From: Streptomyces violascens
GTDB lineage: Bacteria > Actinomycetota > Actinomycetes > Streptomycetales > Streptomycetaceae
Direction: 5' to 3'
DNA length: 64,000 nt
Assembly (NCBI RefSeq): GCF_014649955.1
Contig: NZ_BMUA01000014.1
Coordinates: 124,001 to 188,000, forward strand
Both the position numbers and the translations under genes were made by a program. The notes under the pieces were generated by a model, which saw nothing but the letters and a program-made list of their open reading frames with translations, ran no database searches and had not been told where the DNA came from. Below are positions 50,706 to 60,322 of this stretch, piece by piece; the stretch's first letter is position 1, and every line of letters begins with the position of its first letter.

Positions 50706-52922
50706 ATGTCCATTTCCAGCACTGATCACTCCGTCCTGCCCGAGAACGAGAACAACGACTCCATCGCGACCCGTGAGAACGACGTCGTCGAGGCCGTAGC
50801 GGCCACCGACGTCATCGAGGTCGTGGAGATCGTCGAGTCCGAGGCGGACGAGAACACCGAGCCCACCGTCACCTTCGCGGACCTCGGTCTGCCCGAGGGC
50901 GTCGTGCGCAAGCTCGCCCAGAACGGGGTGACCACCCCCTTCCCGATCCAGGCCGCGACCATCCCGGACGCCCTGGCCGGCAAGGACATCCTCGGCCGTG
51001 GCCGTACCGGCTCCGGCAAGACCCTCTCCTTCGGTCTGCCCACCCTGGCCGCGCTGGCCGGCGGGCACACCGAGAAGAAGAAGCCCCGCGCGATCATCCT
51101 CACGCCGACGCGTGAGCTCGCGATGCAGGTCGCGGACGCCCTCCAGCCGTACGGCGACGTGCTCGGCCTGAAGATGAAGGTCGTCTGCGGCGGTACGTCG
51201 ATGAGCAACCAGATCTACGCCCTGGAGCGCGGCGTCGACGTCCTCGTCGCCACCCCGGGCCGTCTGCGCGACCTCATCAACCGCGGCGCCTGCTCGCTCG
51301 CCAACGTCCAGGTCGCCGTCCTCGACGAGGCCGACCAGATGTCCGACCTGGGCTTCCTGCCCGAGGTCACCGAGCTGCTCGACCAGATCCCCGGCGGCGG
51401 CCAGCGCATGCTCTTCTCCGCCACCATGGAGAACGAGATCTCCACCCTGGTCAAGCGCTACCTGACGAACCCCGTCACGCACGAGGTCGACAGCGCGCAG
51501 GGCAACGTCTCGACGATGACCCACCACGTCCTGGTCGTGAAGCCGAAGGACAAGGCGCCGGTCACGGCCGCCATCGCCGCCCGCAAGGGCCGCACGATCA
51601 TCTTCGTCCGCACCCAGCTGGGCGCGGACCGCATCGCCGAGCAGCTCTGCGAGTCGGGCGTGAAGGCCGACGCGCTGCACGGCGGCATGACCCAGGGCGC
51701 CCGCACCCGCGTCCTGGAGGACTTCAAGAAGGGCTACGTCAACGCGCTCGTCGCGACCGACGTCGCCGCGCGTGGCATCCACGTCGACGGCATCGACCTG
51801 GTCCTCAACGTGGACCCGGCCGGTGACCACAAGGACTACCTGCACCGCTCGGGCCGTACCGCCCGCGCCGGCAAGTCCGGTGTCGTCGTCTCCCTGTCGC
51901 TGCCGCACCAGCGCCGCCAGATCTTCCGGCTGATGGAGGACGCGGGCGTCGACGCCTCGCGCCACATCATCCAGAGCGCCGGCGCGTTCGACCCGGAGGT
52001 CGCCGAGATCACCGGCGCCCGTTCGCTGACCGAGGTCCAGGCCGACTCCGCGAACAACGCGGCCAAGCAGGCCGAGCGCGAGGTCGCCGACCTCACCAAG
52101 CAGTTGGAGCGGCTGACGCGCCGGGCCGGTGAGCTCCGCGAGGAGGCCGACCGCCTGGTCGCCCGTGCCGCCCGCGAGCGCGGCGAGGACCCGGAGGCCG
52201 CGGTCGCCGAGGTCGCGGCCGAAGCCGAGGCCGAGGTCGCGGCTGCTGCCGCCGCCGCTGCCGTGCCGGTCCAGCAGGAGTCCCGCGAGGACCGCGGTGG
52301 CTTCCAGCGCCGTGACGACCGGGGCAACTTCGACCGCCGTGACAACCGTGGCGGCGACCGCGGCGGCGACCGTGGCGGCTTCCGCCGTGACGACCGCCCC
52401 TCGGGTGGTTTCCAGCGCCGTGACGACCGTCCCTCCGGCGGCTTCCGTCGCGACGACCGTCCCTCGGGTGGTTTCCGTCGCGATGACCGCCCGTCGGGTG
52501 GCTTCAACCGTGACGACCGCGGTGGTGACCGTGGCGGCTTCCGCCGTGACGACCGTCCCTCGGGTGGTTTCCGTCGCGATGACCGCCCGTCGGGTGGCTT
52601 CAACCGCGATGACCGCGGTGGTGACCGTGGCGGCTTCCGCCGTGACGACCGTCCCTCGGGTGGTTTCCGTCGCGATGACCGCCCGTCGGGTGGCTTCAAC
52701 CGCGATGACCGCGGTGGCGACCGTGGCGGCTTCAACCGCGGCGGCAGCGACCGTCCGTTCAACCGCGACCGTCGGGACGACCGTCCCTCCGGTGGCGGCT
52801 TCCGCTCCGGCGGCCACGACCGCCCGCAGGGCCGCCGTGACGACCACCGCGGTACCGGCACCAACACCGGTTCCTTCGGCGGCCGCCGCGACGACAAGCC
52901 CCGCTGGAAGCGCAACGGCTGA
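50706..52922 (+). CDS. DEAD-box RNA helicase with RGG/DDRPSGG repeat tail
   Basis: The product has 738 residues. An acidic head (about 1-52) precedes a complete helicase core: Q-motif, Walker A (RTGSGKT, about 99-105), P-T-R-E-L-A, D-E-A-D (about 206-209), S-A-T and H-R-S-G-R-T-A-R-A-G. A helical linker (about 440-520) leads to a tail from about 530 of F-R-R-D-D-R-P-S-G-G and F-N-R-D-D-R-G-G-D-R-G-G units, rich in Arg and Gly. Such tails bind RNA loosely and favour condensates; role here is likely cold- or stress-related RNA remodelling or ribosome assembly. It has a possible 200-bp leader. Confidence 0.94.
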   Translation: MSISSTDHSVLPENENNDSIATRENDVVEAVAATDVIEVVEIVESEADENTEPTVTFADLGLPEGVVRKLAQNGVTTPFPIQAATIPDALAGKDILGRGRTGSGKTLSFGLPTLAALAGGHTEKKKPRAIILTPTRELAMQVADALQPYGDVLGLKMKVVCGGTSMSNQIYALERGVDVLVATPGRLRDLINRGACSLANVQVAVLDEADQMSDLGFLPEVTELLDQIPGGGQRMLFSATMENEISTLVKRYLTNPVTHEVDSAQGNVSTMTHHVLVVKPKDKAPVTAAIAARKGRTIIFVRTQLGADRIAEQLCESGVKADALHGGMTQGARTRVLEDFKKGYVNALVATDVAARGIHVDGIDLVLNVDPAGDHKDYLHRSGRTARAGKSGVVVSLSLPHQRRQIFRLMEDAGVDASRHIIQSAGAFDPEVAEITGARSLTEVQADSANNAAKQAEREVADLTKQLERLTRRAGELREEADRLVARAARERGEDPEAAVAEVAAEAEAEVAAAAAAAAVPVQQESREDRGGFQRRDDRGNFDRRDNRGGDRGGDRGGFRRDDRPSGGFQRRDDRPSGGFRRDDRPSGGFRRDDRPSGGFNRDDRGGDRGGFRRDDRPSGGFRRDDRPSGGFNRDDRGGDRGGFRRDDRPSGGFRRDDRPSGGFNRDDRGGDRGGFNRGGSDRPFNRDRRDDRPSGGGFRSGGHDRPQGRRDDHRGTGTNTGSFGGRRDDKPRWKRNG
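52503..52730 (+). repeat. 96-bp tandem repeat inside the helicase tail
   Basis: Two full 96-bp units (52503-52598, 52599-52694) differ at two bases only, followed by a partial third. Each codes for 32 residues: one F-N-R-D-D-R-G-G-D-R-G-G and two F-R-R-D-D-R-P-S-G-G. Confidence 0.88.
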
Positions 52923-52946
52923 CGCCTCTGCCTGACGGCCCATCAG

Positions 52947-52983
52947 GGCCCGTACGACACCTTTCCGGTGTGGTGCGGGCCCT
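52947..52983 (+). terminator. Terminator after the DEAD-box gene
   Basis: Interrupted hairpin GGGCCCGTACGACACC with GGTGTGGTGCGGGCCC around tttcc, 25 bases past the stop. Confidence 0.6.
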
Positions 52984-53181
52984 GTTTGCGTATGGCCTGC
53001 CTCCGGCGGAGCAAGGGTGGTTGAACGGGTTCGAATCCGGTTGCCGGTTCCTGTGAGTCCCCTGTTAGGGTCGTGGTGTTCTGGGGGGTTTGGGAAGCCG
53101 GGGGGCTTTTCTCCGCGTACCGACGGTGCCGGACGCACGCAGCGTTCTCCCCTGCCTCGAAGGGTTCTGGGGAGTACCGAC

Positions 53182-56100
53182 GTGAGACGTCAGACCTTGT
53201 TCCGTGTCGCGGTCGCGGCGGCCGCCACGATCGGCCTGACCGCGGCCGTCACGCCGCTGACCGCCGGAGCGGCCTTCGCCGCCGACACTCCGACCGAGGT
53301 GACGATCCCCGCCGAGCAGCGGCCGGACCACAACGCGGCGGTCCTGAACGGCGCGGGCGAGACCGGATACCTGTCCGGCTGGAAGCAGGACGGCTTCAAC
53401 TGGACTACGTACGCCGACGGCGTCACCAGGCCGCTCGCGATGCCGAACGGCATGACGGTGGCGTACGGCACCGGCTCCGACTGGCTCGCGTTCACCGGTG
53501 ACGACGGGCGCACCGTGGTCCAGCGGAACATGAAGAACGGCGCGACGCGGAGCCTGACCGTCCCGCCGGACCAGAACTTCCTCGCCGTCGTCGGCGAGAC
53601 CGTCATGACCGAGCAGATCGGCATGTCCGGCCATTCCGTGCACCGGCTGTCCTTTCGCGACGGGATCCGGGACGAGTACGTCGGCGGAGCCCAGTCCGAG
53701 GACGTCCTGCCGCTCGACTCCGACCAGGACGGCCTCCTCTTCACCGCCAAGTACGGCGACTTCGGCTGGGTGGAGTGGGCGCCCGCCAACGGCTACGGAG
53801 GCAGCACCCGCCTCGACGACGTCCCCTACGGCACCGTCCTCAGCGGCTCGCACATCGCCCAGTGGCACGACGACGGCCGGATGACCGTCTGGAACAAGGC
53901 GGACATCACCAAGACGGCCCAGAAGGGCGACCCCGGCCTCAAGCCGGCCTTCGACTTCAAGGTCCCGCGCACCGACGGGGCGCGGGTGCTCGGCACGGTC
54001 GGTGACAACGTCGTGCTGGCCCGCCGGATCGCGGCGGACGGCGGCACCACGTACTCCTCGCTCAACTACCGCCTCGTAGCAGTGCCGTTCGGCGGCGGTC
54101 CGGAGCGGGAGATCTTCGCCAGGTCCACGGCGATGCCGCAGTTCAAGACGGACGGGACGATGCTGATCGCCCGGGTCGCGGACGGCAGGCAGGCCGTCGT
54201 GGCGGTCGGGGCGCCGGGCGCCGACGGCACGTTCGCGGTGACCGAGGTCGCGCCCGCGCCGCTGGTGCGGACCGCCACCCGGGGAATGTCCCTCGCGCAG
54301 GGCCGGCTGAGCACCCTCGACCACGTGCCGGCCGACGACGGACGCCCCGTCCGGCTGCGCGGAACCGACCTCACGGTCTCCGGCACGCCGAAGGCAGGCG
54401 AGCGCGTCGAACGCGGCACGGATGCGAAGACCTTCGCGAAGGACTGCGCCGACGACAGCTGCCCCGCGATCAAGCCCACGGGCGACGGACGCCTCGTGTA
54501 CCGGGCGGACGACGGCCTGCGGGTGCTCGACGAGGGCGCGTCGCTGCCCGGCAGGACCGTGGCCGACCGGAGCTGGTTCGGCTCGCTGGGCCCGCTCGAG
54601 GTCTCGGGGCGGTACACGGCCACGATCGGCAACCTCGCCCTGCGGGTGCTCGACCTCGACACCGGCAAGACGGTCTACAGCGGCCACAGCTCCAACGACG
54701 CCTACGCCCTGAACGGCTCCACCCTCTGGGCGGAGACCGCGACCGGCTCCGCCGAAGCCCTCGACGTGCGGACCGGCAAGACCCTCGCCACCGCCAAGGT
54801 GAGCGACTGCGACATCACCTCCCTCCAGGCCAACGGCACCAACCTCCTGTGGGAGTGCGGGAGTTCGGCCTCCGGCGTGTACGACACCGCCGCCAAGCGG
54901 AACGTCGCGCTGCCCGCGCACCAGAGCGCCCGGCTCGGCGACGGGTACGTGGCGTGGCAGCAGGGCGGCGTGCTGAGCGTCACCGATGTGCGGGGCGCCT
55001 CGGGCACGCGCGCGCTGGGCACGCCCAAGCCGGGCGAGCCGGGCAAGGGCTGGGCCGTGGACCGGTTCGGCGGGCCGGTCGCGTACACCGATGCCGAGGA
55101 GGCCGTCCACGTCGTCCCGACCGGCATCCCCACCTCCGCCCTGAGCGTGCTCGACACGGACACGCCCGCTCGCGCGAACGCCAACTCCGGCCCCTGGGCG
55201 CCCCGTTGGTGGCTCAACAAGCCCGCGGCCTCCTGGCAGCTCACGCTCAAGAACGGCGCGGGCGCGACCGTCCGCACCCTCACCGGCGGCGAGGCGCGCG
55301 GGCTCGTGAAGCCCACCTGGGACGGGAAGGCGGACGGCGGGCAGTACGCCACCAACGGCGCCTACGCCTGGACGCTGACCGTGACCCCGGCCGACGGGCA
55401 GGGCGCGGCCCTCACCCGGACCGGGACGGTCGGCCTGACCGGCGGCGCCCCCGTCGCGCGGGACTTCGTCGGCGCGGGCGGCCCCGACGGCCGCGCCGAC
55501 CTCCTCGCGCTCACCCCGTCCGGCCGCTTCGACCTGCGCACCGGACCCGGCGTCACGGGCGAGGCGCAGGCGCAGGGCGAGGGCTGGACCGGGGCGAACG
55601 CGCTGACCGCCGCGATCCCGTACCGGGACGTGAACGGCGACCGGTGCAACGACGTCCTGGTGCGGATGGCGAGCGGCGAGCTGCGCGCGTACACCCCCGC
55701 CTGCGGGGCCCCGCTGACGCCGTCGACGGCGTACCAGAGCCTCGGGCGCGGCTGGAACGCGTACGACACCCTGGTCTCGCCCGGTGACGTGGACGGCGAC
55801 GGCCGCGCGGACCTGGTGGCCCGCACGTCCGGTGGCGACCTCTACGTCTACTCCGACAACGGCGCCCTCGGCTTCAAGGAGCCGGTCAAGGCGGGCTGGG
55901 GCTGGGGCGGGCTCCTGGTCGTCGGCGCGGGCGACCTGACCGGCGACGGCAAGGGCGACCTGCTTGCCCGGGATGCCTCCGGTGTCCTGTGGACGTACCC
56001 GGGCAACGGCAGGGGCGGCTTCGCCGACCGGATCCGGCTCGGCGCCGGCTGGGGCGGCTTCGACGCCCTGGTGGGCGCGGGCGACCTCGACGGCGACGGC

Positions 56101-56226
56101 AGGCCCGATCTGCTGGCCCGCGAGCAGGGCGGCACGCTCTGGCTGTACCCGGGCGCGGGCAACGGCGCGTTCGGCGAGCGGAAGCTGCTCGGCGGCGGCT
56201 GGAACATGTACAAGTCGCTGTATTAA
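53182..56226 (+). CDS. Large secreted protein with C-terminal FG-GAP/VCBS-type repeats
   Basis: The product has 1014 residues. It starts at GTG 53182 with ggggag upstream. The signal peptide has R-R-Q, a hydrophobic core A-V-A-A-A-A-T-I-G-L-T-A-A-V and cleavage after A-F-A-A (about 35). Residues about 60-700 form repeated beta strands of propeller type; a FlgD-Ig-like part with T-W-D-G-K-A-D-G-G-Q-Y-A follows near 715. From about 755 come FG-GAP-like repeats with calcium loops D-V-N-G-D-R, D-V-D-G-D-G-R-A-D-L, D-L-T-G-D-G-K-G-D-L and D-L-D-G-D-G-R-P-D-L. It is exported; the target is unknown. Confidence 0.88.
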   Translation: MRRQTLFRVAVAAAATIGLTAAVTPLTAGAAFAADTPTEVTIPAEQRPDHNAAVLNGAGETGYLSGWKQDGFNWTTYADGVTRPLAMPNGMTVAYGTGSDWLAFTGDDGRTVVQRNMKNGATRSLTVPPDQNFLAVVGETVMTEQIGMSGHSVHRLSFRDGIRDEYVGGAQSEDVLPLDSDQDGLLFTAKYGDFGWVEWAPANGYGGSTRLDDVPYGTVLSGSHIAQWHDDGRMTVWNKADITKTAQKGDPGLKPAFDFKVPRTDGARVLGTVGDNVVLARRIAADGGTTYSSLNYRLVAVPFGGGPEREIFARSTAMPQFKTDGTMLIARVADGRQAVVAVGAPGADGTFAVTEVAPAPLVRTATRGMSLAQGRLSTLDHVPADDGRPVRLRGTDLTVSGTPKAGERVERGTDAKTFAKDCADDSCPAIKPTGDGRLVYRADDGLRVLDEGASLPGRTVADRSWFGSLGPLEVSGRYTATIGNLALRVLDLDTGKTVYSGHSSNDAYALNGSTLWAETATGSAEALDVRTGKTLATAKVSDCDITSLQANGTNLLWECGSSASGVYDTAAKRNVALPAHQSARLGDGYVAWQQGGVLSVTDVRGASGTRALGTPKPGEPGKGWAVDRFGGPVAYTDAEEAVHVVPTGIPTSALSVLDTDTPARANANSGPWAPRWWLNKPAASWQLTLKNGAGATVRTLTGGEARGLVKPTWDGKADGGQYATNGAYAWTLTVTPADGQGAALTRTGTVGLTGGAPVARDFVGAGGPDGRADLLALTPSGRFDLRTGPGVTGEAQAQGEGWTGANALTAAIPYRDVNGDRCNDVLVRMASGELRAYTPACGAPLTPSTAYQSLGRGWNAYDTLVSPGDVDGDGRADLVARTSGGDLYVYSDNGALGFKEPVKAGWGWGGLLVVGAGDLTGDGKGDLLARDASGVLWTYPGNGRGGFADRIRLGAGWGGFDALVGAGDLDGDGRPDLLAREQGGTLWLYPGAGNGAFGERKLLGGGWNMYKSLY

Positions 56227-56317
56227 CAGACAGGTTGAGCCACCGGCCGTCCGGATCCGGTCAATCCACGACCGACTGATGGCATGTCGGGCCCCCGGTG
56301 CGGGCATCACCGGGGGC

Positions 56318-57838
56318 ATGACAAGTGACGTCGGCACCACCAGCGAGGGCGCGCCCGAGGGAGCGCCGGGGTCGGACGAGGAACGCCTGGCGCAGCTGGG
56401 CTACAAGCAGGTCCTCGCCCGCCGCATGTCGGCCTTCTCCAACTACGCCGTCTCGTTCACGATCATCTCGGTGCTCTCCGGCTGCCTGACGATGTACGCG
56501 TACGGCATGAAGACCGGCGGCCCGGCCCTCATCACGTGGAGCTGGGTCGCGGTGGGCCTGATGACGCTGGTCGTGGGCCTGGCGATGGCCGAGATCTGCT
56601 CGGCCTACCCGACCTCGGCGGGCCTCTACTTCTGGGCCCACCGTCTGGCCCCGCCCCGCCAGGCCGCCGCGTGGGCGTGGTTCACGGGCTGGTTCAACGT
56701 GCTGGGCCAGATCGCGGTGACGGCCGGCGTCGACTTCGGCGCGGCGTCGTTCCTCGGGGCGTACCTGAACCTCCAGTTCGGCTTCGAGGTGACCCCGGCC
56801 CGCACGATCCTGCTCTTCGCGGCGATCCTGCTGCTGCACGGCCTCCTGAACACGTTCGGCGTGCGCATCGTCGCCATCCTGAACAGCGTGAGCGTGTGGT
56901 GGCACGTCCTTGGCGTGGTGGCGATCGTGACGGCACTGGCGTTCGTCCCCGGCAAGCACCAGTCCACATCCTTCGTCTTCACCCGCTTCGTGAACGAGAC
57001 GGGCTTCACGAACAGCGTGTACGTGGTCCTGATCGGCCTGCTGATGGCGCAGTACACCTTCACCGGGTACGACGCCTCCGCGCACATGACGGAGGAGACC
57101 CACGACGCCTCGACGGCGGGCCCGCGCGGCATCGTCCGTTCGATCTGGACGTCCTGGATAGCGGGCTTCGTCCTCCTGCTCGGCTTCACGTACGCGATCG
57201 GCTCGTACGACACCCAGCTGAACTCGGACACGGGCGCGCCCCCGGCCCAGATCCTCCTGGACTCGCTGGGAGCGACCGGCGGCAAACTCCTCCTGCTCGT
57301 GGTGATCGGCGCCCAGCTCTTCTGCGGAATGGCCTCGGTGACCGCCAACTCCCGCATGATCTACGCCTTTTCACGGGACGGCGCGCTGCCGTTCTCGCGC
57401 CTGTGGCACACGGTGAGCCCGCGTACGCGCACGCCGGTGGCAGCGGTGTGGCTGGCGGCGGGAGCGGCGCTGGCGCTGGGCCTCCCGTACCTGATCAACG
57501 TGACGGCGTACGCGGCCGTGACCTCGATCGCGGTGATCGGCCTGTACATCGCGTACGTGATCCCGACCCTGCTGCGCCTGTTCCACGGCGACGCCTTCGC
57601 GAGGGGTCCCTGGCACCTGGGCCGCTGGTCGCGCCCGATCGGCATCGCGGCGGTGGCCTGGGTGGCGGTCATCACAGTCCTGTTCATGCTGCCCCAGGTC
57701 TCCCCGGTGACCTGGGAAACCTTCAACTACGCCCCGATGGCGGTCCTGGCGGTCCTGGGCTTCGCGACGGTGTGGTGGCTGGTCTCGGCCCGTCGGTGGT
57801 TCCTGCGGCCGGTGGACGCGGGGGAGTTGCGGGAATGA
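56318..57838 (+). CDS. APC-family amino acid permease
   Basis: The product has 506 residues and about 12 membrane helices. The opening R-R-M-S-A-F-S-N-Y-A-V-S-F-T-I-I-S and the S-A-Y-P-T-S-A-G-L-Y-F-W motif mark the ACT subfamily of amino acid/GABA/choline permeases. Helix 6 region reads F-T-G-Y-D-A-S-A-H-M-T-E-E-T. Substrate cannot be told from sequence. ATG with weak ribosome site (gggggc). Confidence 0.9.
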   Translation: MTSDVGTTSEGAPEGAPGSDEERLAQLGYKQVLARRMSAFSNYAVSFTIISVLSGCLTMYAYGMKTGGPALITWSWVAVGLMTLVVGLAMAEICSAYPTSAGLYFWAHRLAPPRQAAAWAWFTGWFNVLGQIAVTAGVDFGAASFLGAYLNLQFGFEVTPARTILLFAAILLLHGLLNTFGVRIVAILNSVSVWWHVLGVVAIVTALAFVPGKHQSTSFVFTRFVNETGFTNSVYVVLIGLLMAQYTFTGYDASAHMTEETHDASTAGPRGIVRSIWTSWIAGFVLLLGFTYAIGSYDTQLNSDTGAPPAQILLDSLGATGGKLLLLVVIGAQLFCGMASVTANSRMIYAFSRDGALPFSRLWHTVSPRTRTPVAAVWLAAGAALALGLPYLINVTAYAAVTSIAVIGLYIAYVIPTLLRLFHGDAFARGPWHLGRWSRPIGIAAVAWVAVITVLFMLPQVSPVTWETFNYAPMAVLAVLGFATVWWLVSARRWFLRPVDAGELRE

Positions 57839-57979
57839 GAGGTACTGGGTGATTCGACCCGCTGTGTCCCGGCCGGGAGGGGTTTCGCGGGCAGGGTGTT
57901 CGACCCGCGACGGGCCCGGCAGCCGATACCCGATCGGCTGCCGGGCGCCGTCCGGCTATGCTCGGGGGTGACTCGCCAA

Positions 57980-58052
57980 GGGCCATTAGCTCAATTGGCA
58001 GAGCAGCGGACTTTTAATCCGTTGGTTGTCGGTTCGAGTCCGACATGGCCTA
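57980..58052 (+). tRNA. tRNA-Lys(TTT)
   Basis: 73 bases; acceptor GGGCCAT with ATGGCCT (first pair G-U), anticodon loop CTTTTAA. No encoded CCA. Confidence 0.95.
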
Positions 58053-58092
58053 CCTTCAGCGGGGGAGGGGTTAGCCCCCTCTGACCTGCAGT

Positions 58093-58128
58093 CGAGCGCC
58101 CCGACCGGGATTCCGGCCGGGGCGCTCG
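58093..58128 (+). terminator. Terminator after tRNA-Lys
   Basis: 11-bp stem CGAGCGCCCCG (58093-58103 with 58118-58128). From 58129 to 58325 I see no gene. Confidence 0.75.
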
Positions 58129-58325
58129 GCCGTTGTGGGGCTGCCGGTGTCCGGCTACGGCAGGATCTCCAGCTGGACCGTGCTGTGGGTGTCCTGCGCA
58201 GGTCGAGCCGCATCGGGCCACGGCGCCGAGTTCCTCGGCAAGTTCGGTCCCCGGCGCGAGTGGCCGGTCGTTGGATTCCCGTATGGCAGAGAGCGGGCGG
58301 GCGGCGCTGCCTGTCCCGGCCGGGG

Positions 58326-58850
58326 TCAGGCCGAAAACCCCTGCCCCGCGGTCCGCAACCACTCCTCGAGCGCCGTGAAGTCGGCATCCGTGAGCCCTAG
58401 GCGCGGGTCAACGCGGTGGAGCAGGGTCCGGCTGCGAGCGTGCGCGGCCACCCACTCCCGGTCGACGGCGGTGATCTCGTCGTCGACCCAGGCGAAGGGC
58501 CGCCCGGCCGCGTAGTCGACGACGGCACGGGTCTTCCAGTGCAGCCCGCCCTGCTCATCGTCGTCGTACGCGTCCGGCAGGCTCAGCACCGGCAGCTGTG
58601 GCAGGCCGAGCCGTGGGGCGATGCACTCGTTCGCATCGGCCATCCACGTCGTGGCCCACACCAGCTCGCAGAAGAGCGCCGCCAGCCGGGGCCCGTACCC
58701 CGGATTCAGCCTGGCCAGGAGCGGGTTGGAGACGACCCCCCGCGGTTCGGGTGCCTGCTCGTACGTCGGATACCCGCCCGGGTGCCCGAACGGGATGAGC
58801 GGTCCGTCGACGTCGAGGAAGAGCAGCGGGCGCTGTACAGGTGCGGTCAC
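58326..58850 (-). CDS. HAD-domain-containing protein (secondary-structure-trimmed hydrolase type)
   Basis: The product has 174 residues. The first strand reads L-L-F-L-D-V-D-G-P-L, the HAD nucleophile motif. Mid-protein V-W-A-T-T-W gives motif II, and R-P-F-A-W-V-D-D-E-I the acidic motif IV. This matches a common Streptomyces HAD protein of unknown substrate. GTG start at 58850, chosen so that the strand follows directly. Divergent from the trpD-like gene. Confidence 0.85.
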   Translation of the reverse strand: MTAPVQRPLLFLDVDGPLIPFGHPGGYPTYEQAPEPRGVVSNPLLARLNPGYGPRLAALFCELVWATTWMADANECIAPRLGLPQLPVLSLPDAYDDDEQGGLHWKTRAVVDYAAGRPFAWVDDEITAVDREWVAAHARSRTLLHRVDPRLGLTDADFTALEEWLRTAGQGFSA

Positions 58851-58971
58851 GGCTGCACGGTAGCGGCGATGGCGGCGATCGGTTCGAGCAGGGCGAGGCA
58901 GGGGCCGGGACGGTCGATAGCGTGGGTGGGACCAGCGCGCGGTCCCGCCGTGCCCGCATCGAGGGGAAACC

Positions 58972-60033
58972 GTGACCGACACCGACCGCTCCTGGCGGCA
59001 CCTGCTGGCCGTACTGCTGCGTGGCGAGGACCTCCGCGCGGACGATGCCCGCTGGGCCATGCGGCAGGTCATGGACGATGCCGCCGAGCCGGCCCGGTTC
59101 GCCGGGTTCCTGGTGGCGCTGCGTGCCAAGGGCGAGAGTGCCGAGGAGATCCACGGGCTGCTCGACGCACTGATGGAACGGGTTGTTCCGCTGGCCGTGG
59201 ACGGGTCCGGCGTCGTCGACATCGTCGGTACCGGGGGCGACGGGGCGCACACCGTCAACGTGTCCACCATGGCCGCCGTCGTCGTCGCCGGGGCCGGGGT
59301 GCCCGTCGTCAAGCACGGTGGGCGGTCCGTCTCCAGCAAGGCCGGAGCCGCCGACGTACTGGAAGCGCTCGGGCTGCCGCTCGACCTCACCCCGGACGCC
59401 GTCGCCCGCTGCGTCCACGAGGCCGGCATCGGCTTCACCTTCGCGCCCCGCTTCCACCACGGGCTGCGCCACGCGGGGCCGGTCCGCAAGAGCCTCGGCG
59501 TGCCCACCGTCATCAACTACCTCGCCCCGCTGACCAACCCGGCACGGCCCCGTACCGCCGTGGTCGGCTGCTCCAACACGGCGCTGGCCCCCGTCCTCGC
59601 GGACGTGCTCGCGGCCCGCGGGGCCAGTGCGCTGGTCGTGCGCGGTGACGACGGTCTTGACGAGATCACCACCGCCGCTCCCACCCAGGTGTGGGTCGCC
59701 GCGGGGAAGTCCGTGCGTCAACTGCGCCTGGACACCGCCGAGTTCGGTCTTTCCCGCTGTGTGCCCGACGCGCTGCGCGGTGGCGATGCCGCCTACAACG
59801 CGCTCGCCGTCCGCCGTGTCATGGACGGCGAGACCGGGCCGGTACGCGATGCCGTCCTCGCCAACGCCGCGGGGGCGCTCGCCGCGTACCGGGGGCTGGA
59901 GGAGCGGAGCCTGGACGATGCCTTCGAGGCCGGGCTGCGCGAGGCCCGGCACTCGATCGATTCCGGGGCGGCCGCACGCACCCTCACCCGCTGGCTGGAC
60001 CTCGCCCGTTCCCTGGCCCCGGACCCCCGCTGA
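58972..60033 (+). CDS. trpD: Anthranilate phosphoribosyltransferase (TrpD)
   Basis: The product has 353 residues. It transfers phosphoribose from PRPP to anthranilate in tryptophan synthesis. The PRPP loop V-G-T-G-G-D-G (about 85-91) and N-V-S-T motif are present; the family K-H-G-N-R-x-V-S-S reads K-H-G-G-R-S-V-S-S here. No other trp gene lies near, which is usual for Streptomyces. GTG start with ggggaaa upstream. It links to the neighbouring purine genes only through use of PRPP. Confidence 0.92.
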   Translation: MTDTDRSWRHLLAVLLRGEDLRADDARWAMRQVMDDAAEPARFAGFLVALRAKGESAEEIHGLLDALMERVVPLAVDGSGVVDIVGTGGDGAHTVNVSTMAAVVVAGAGVPVVKHGGRSVSSKAGAADVLEALGLPLDLTPDAVARCVHEAGIGFTFAPRFHHGLRHAGPVRKSLGVPTVINYLAPLTNPARPRTAVVGCSNTALAPVLADVLAARGASALVVRGDDGLDEITTAAPTQVWVAAGKSVRQLRLDTAEFGLSRCVPDALRGGDAAYNALAVRRVMDGETGPVRDAVLANAAGALAAYRGLEERSLDDAFEAGLREARHSIDSGAAARTLTRWLDLARSLAPDPR

Positions 60034-60157
60034 CGAGGCCGAACCTCTGTTGCCTACCGGTGACAGAGTGGAGATTGTTCCGGGTCAGGCTCTGGCAGAA
60101 GATGAGCACATCGCAGCAGCCGGGGGGAATGCAAGACCGGCGAAGCGGCGACACACC

Positions 60158-60193
60158 TTCGCACCACCCTTTGCACCACCCTTCGCATCACCC
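60158..60193. repeat. Three 12-base tandem units in the trpD downstream gap
   Basis: Units TTCGCACCACCC, TTTGCACCACCC and TTCGCATCACCC follow each other exactly. The 289-bp gap 60034-60322 otherwise shows no gene. Confidence 0.6.
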
Positions 60194-60322
60194 GAATCGT
60201 GCCGTCGCTCCGGCGCCCTGCCGCAGTCGGCCGGTCTTTCGCTGCATCTCTGCATCTCTCTGTCTTCTTCGCCGACTGCCGCTGCGCAGAACGCCCTTGT
60301 GTCTCCTTGGGGGGAGTCCACC

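Noticed and set aside
52300..52760. Regular repeats that could suggest a CRISPR array
   Set aside because: Units are contiguous and in frame within the helicase tail, with no spacers and no cas genes.
53020..53055. T-arm-like sequence gggttcgaatccggt downstream of the DEAD-box gene
   Set aside because: There is no matching acceptor, D-arm or anticodon arm; one T-stem pair is mismatched. At most a tRNA scrap.
50655..53138. Minus-strand frame with T-R-G-T-V-V repeats opposite the DEAD-box gene
   Set aside because: The repeats are only the complement of the DNA repeats coding the RGG-type tail.
53065..56340. Long minus-strand frame opposite the secreted FG-GAP gene
   Set aside because: Same GC-skew artefact; no motif, and the plus-strand gene has a signal peptide and calcium-loop repeats.
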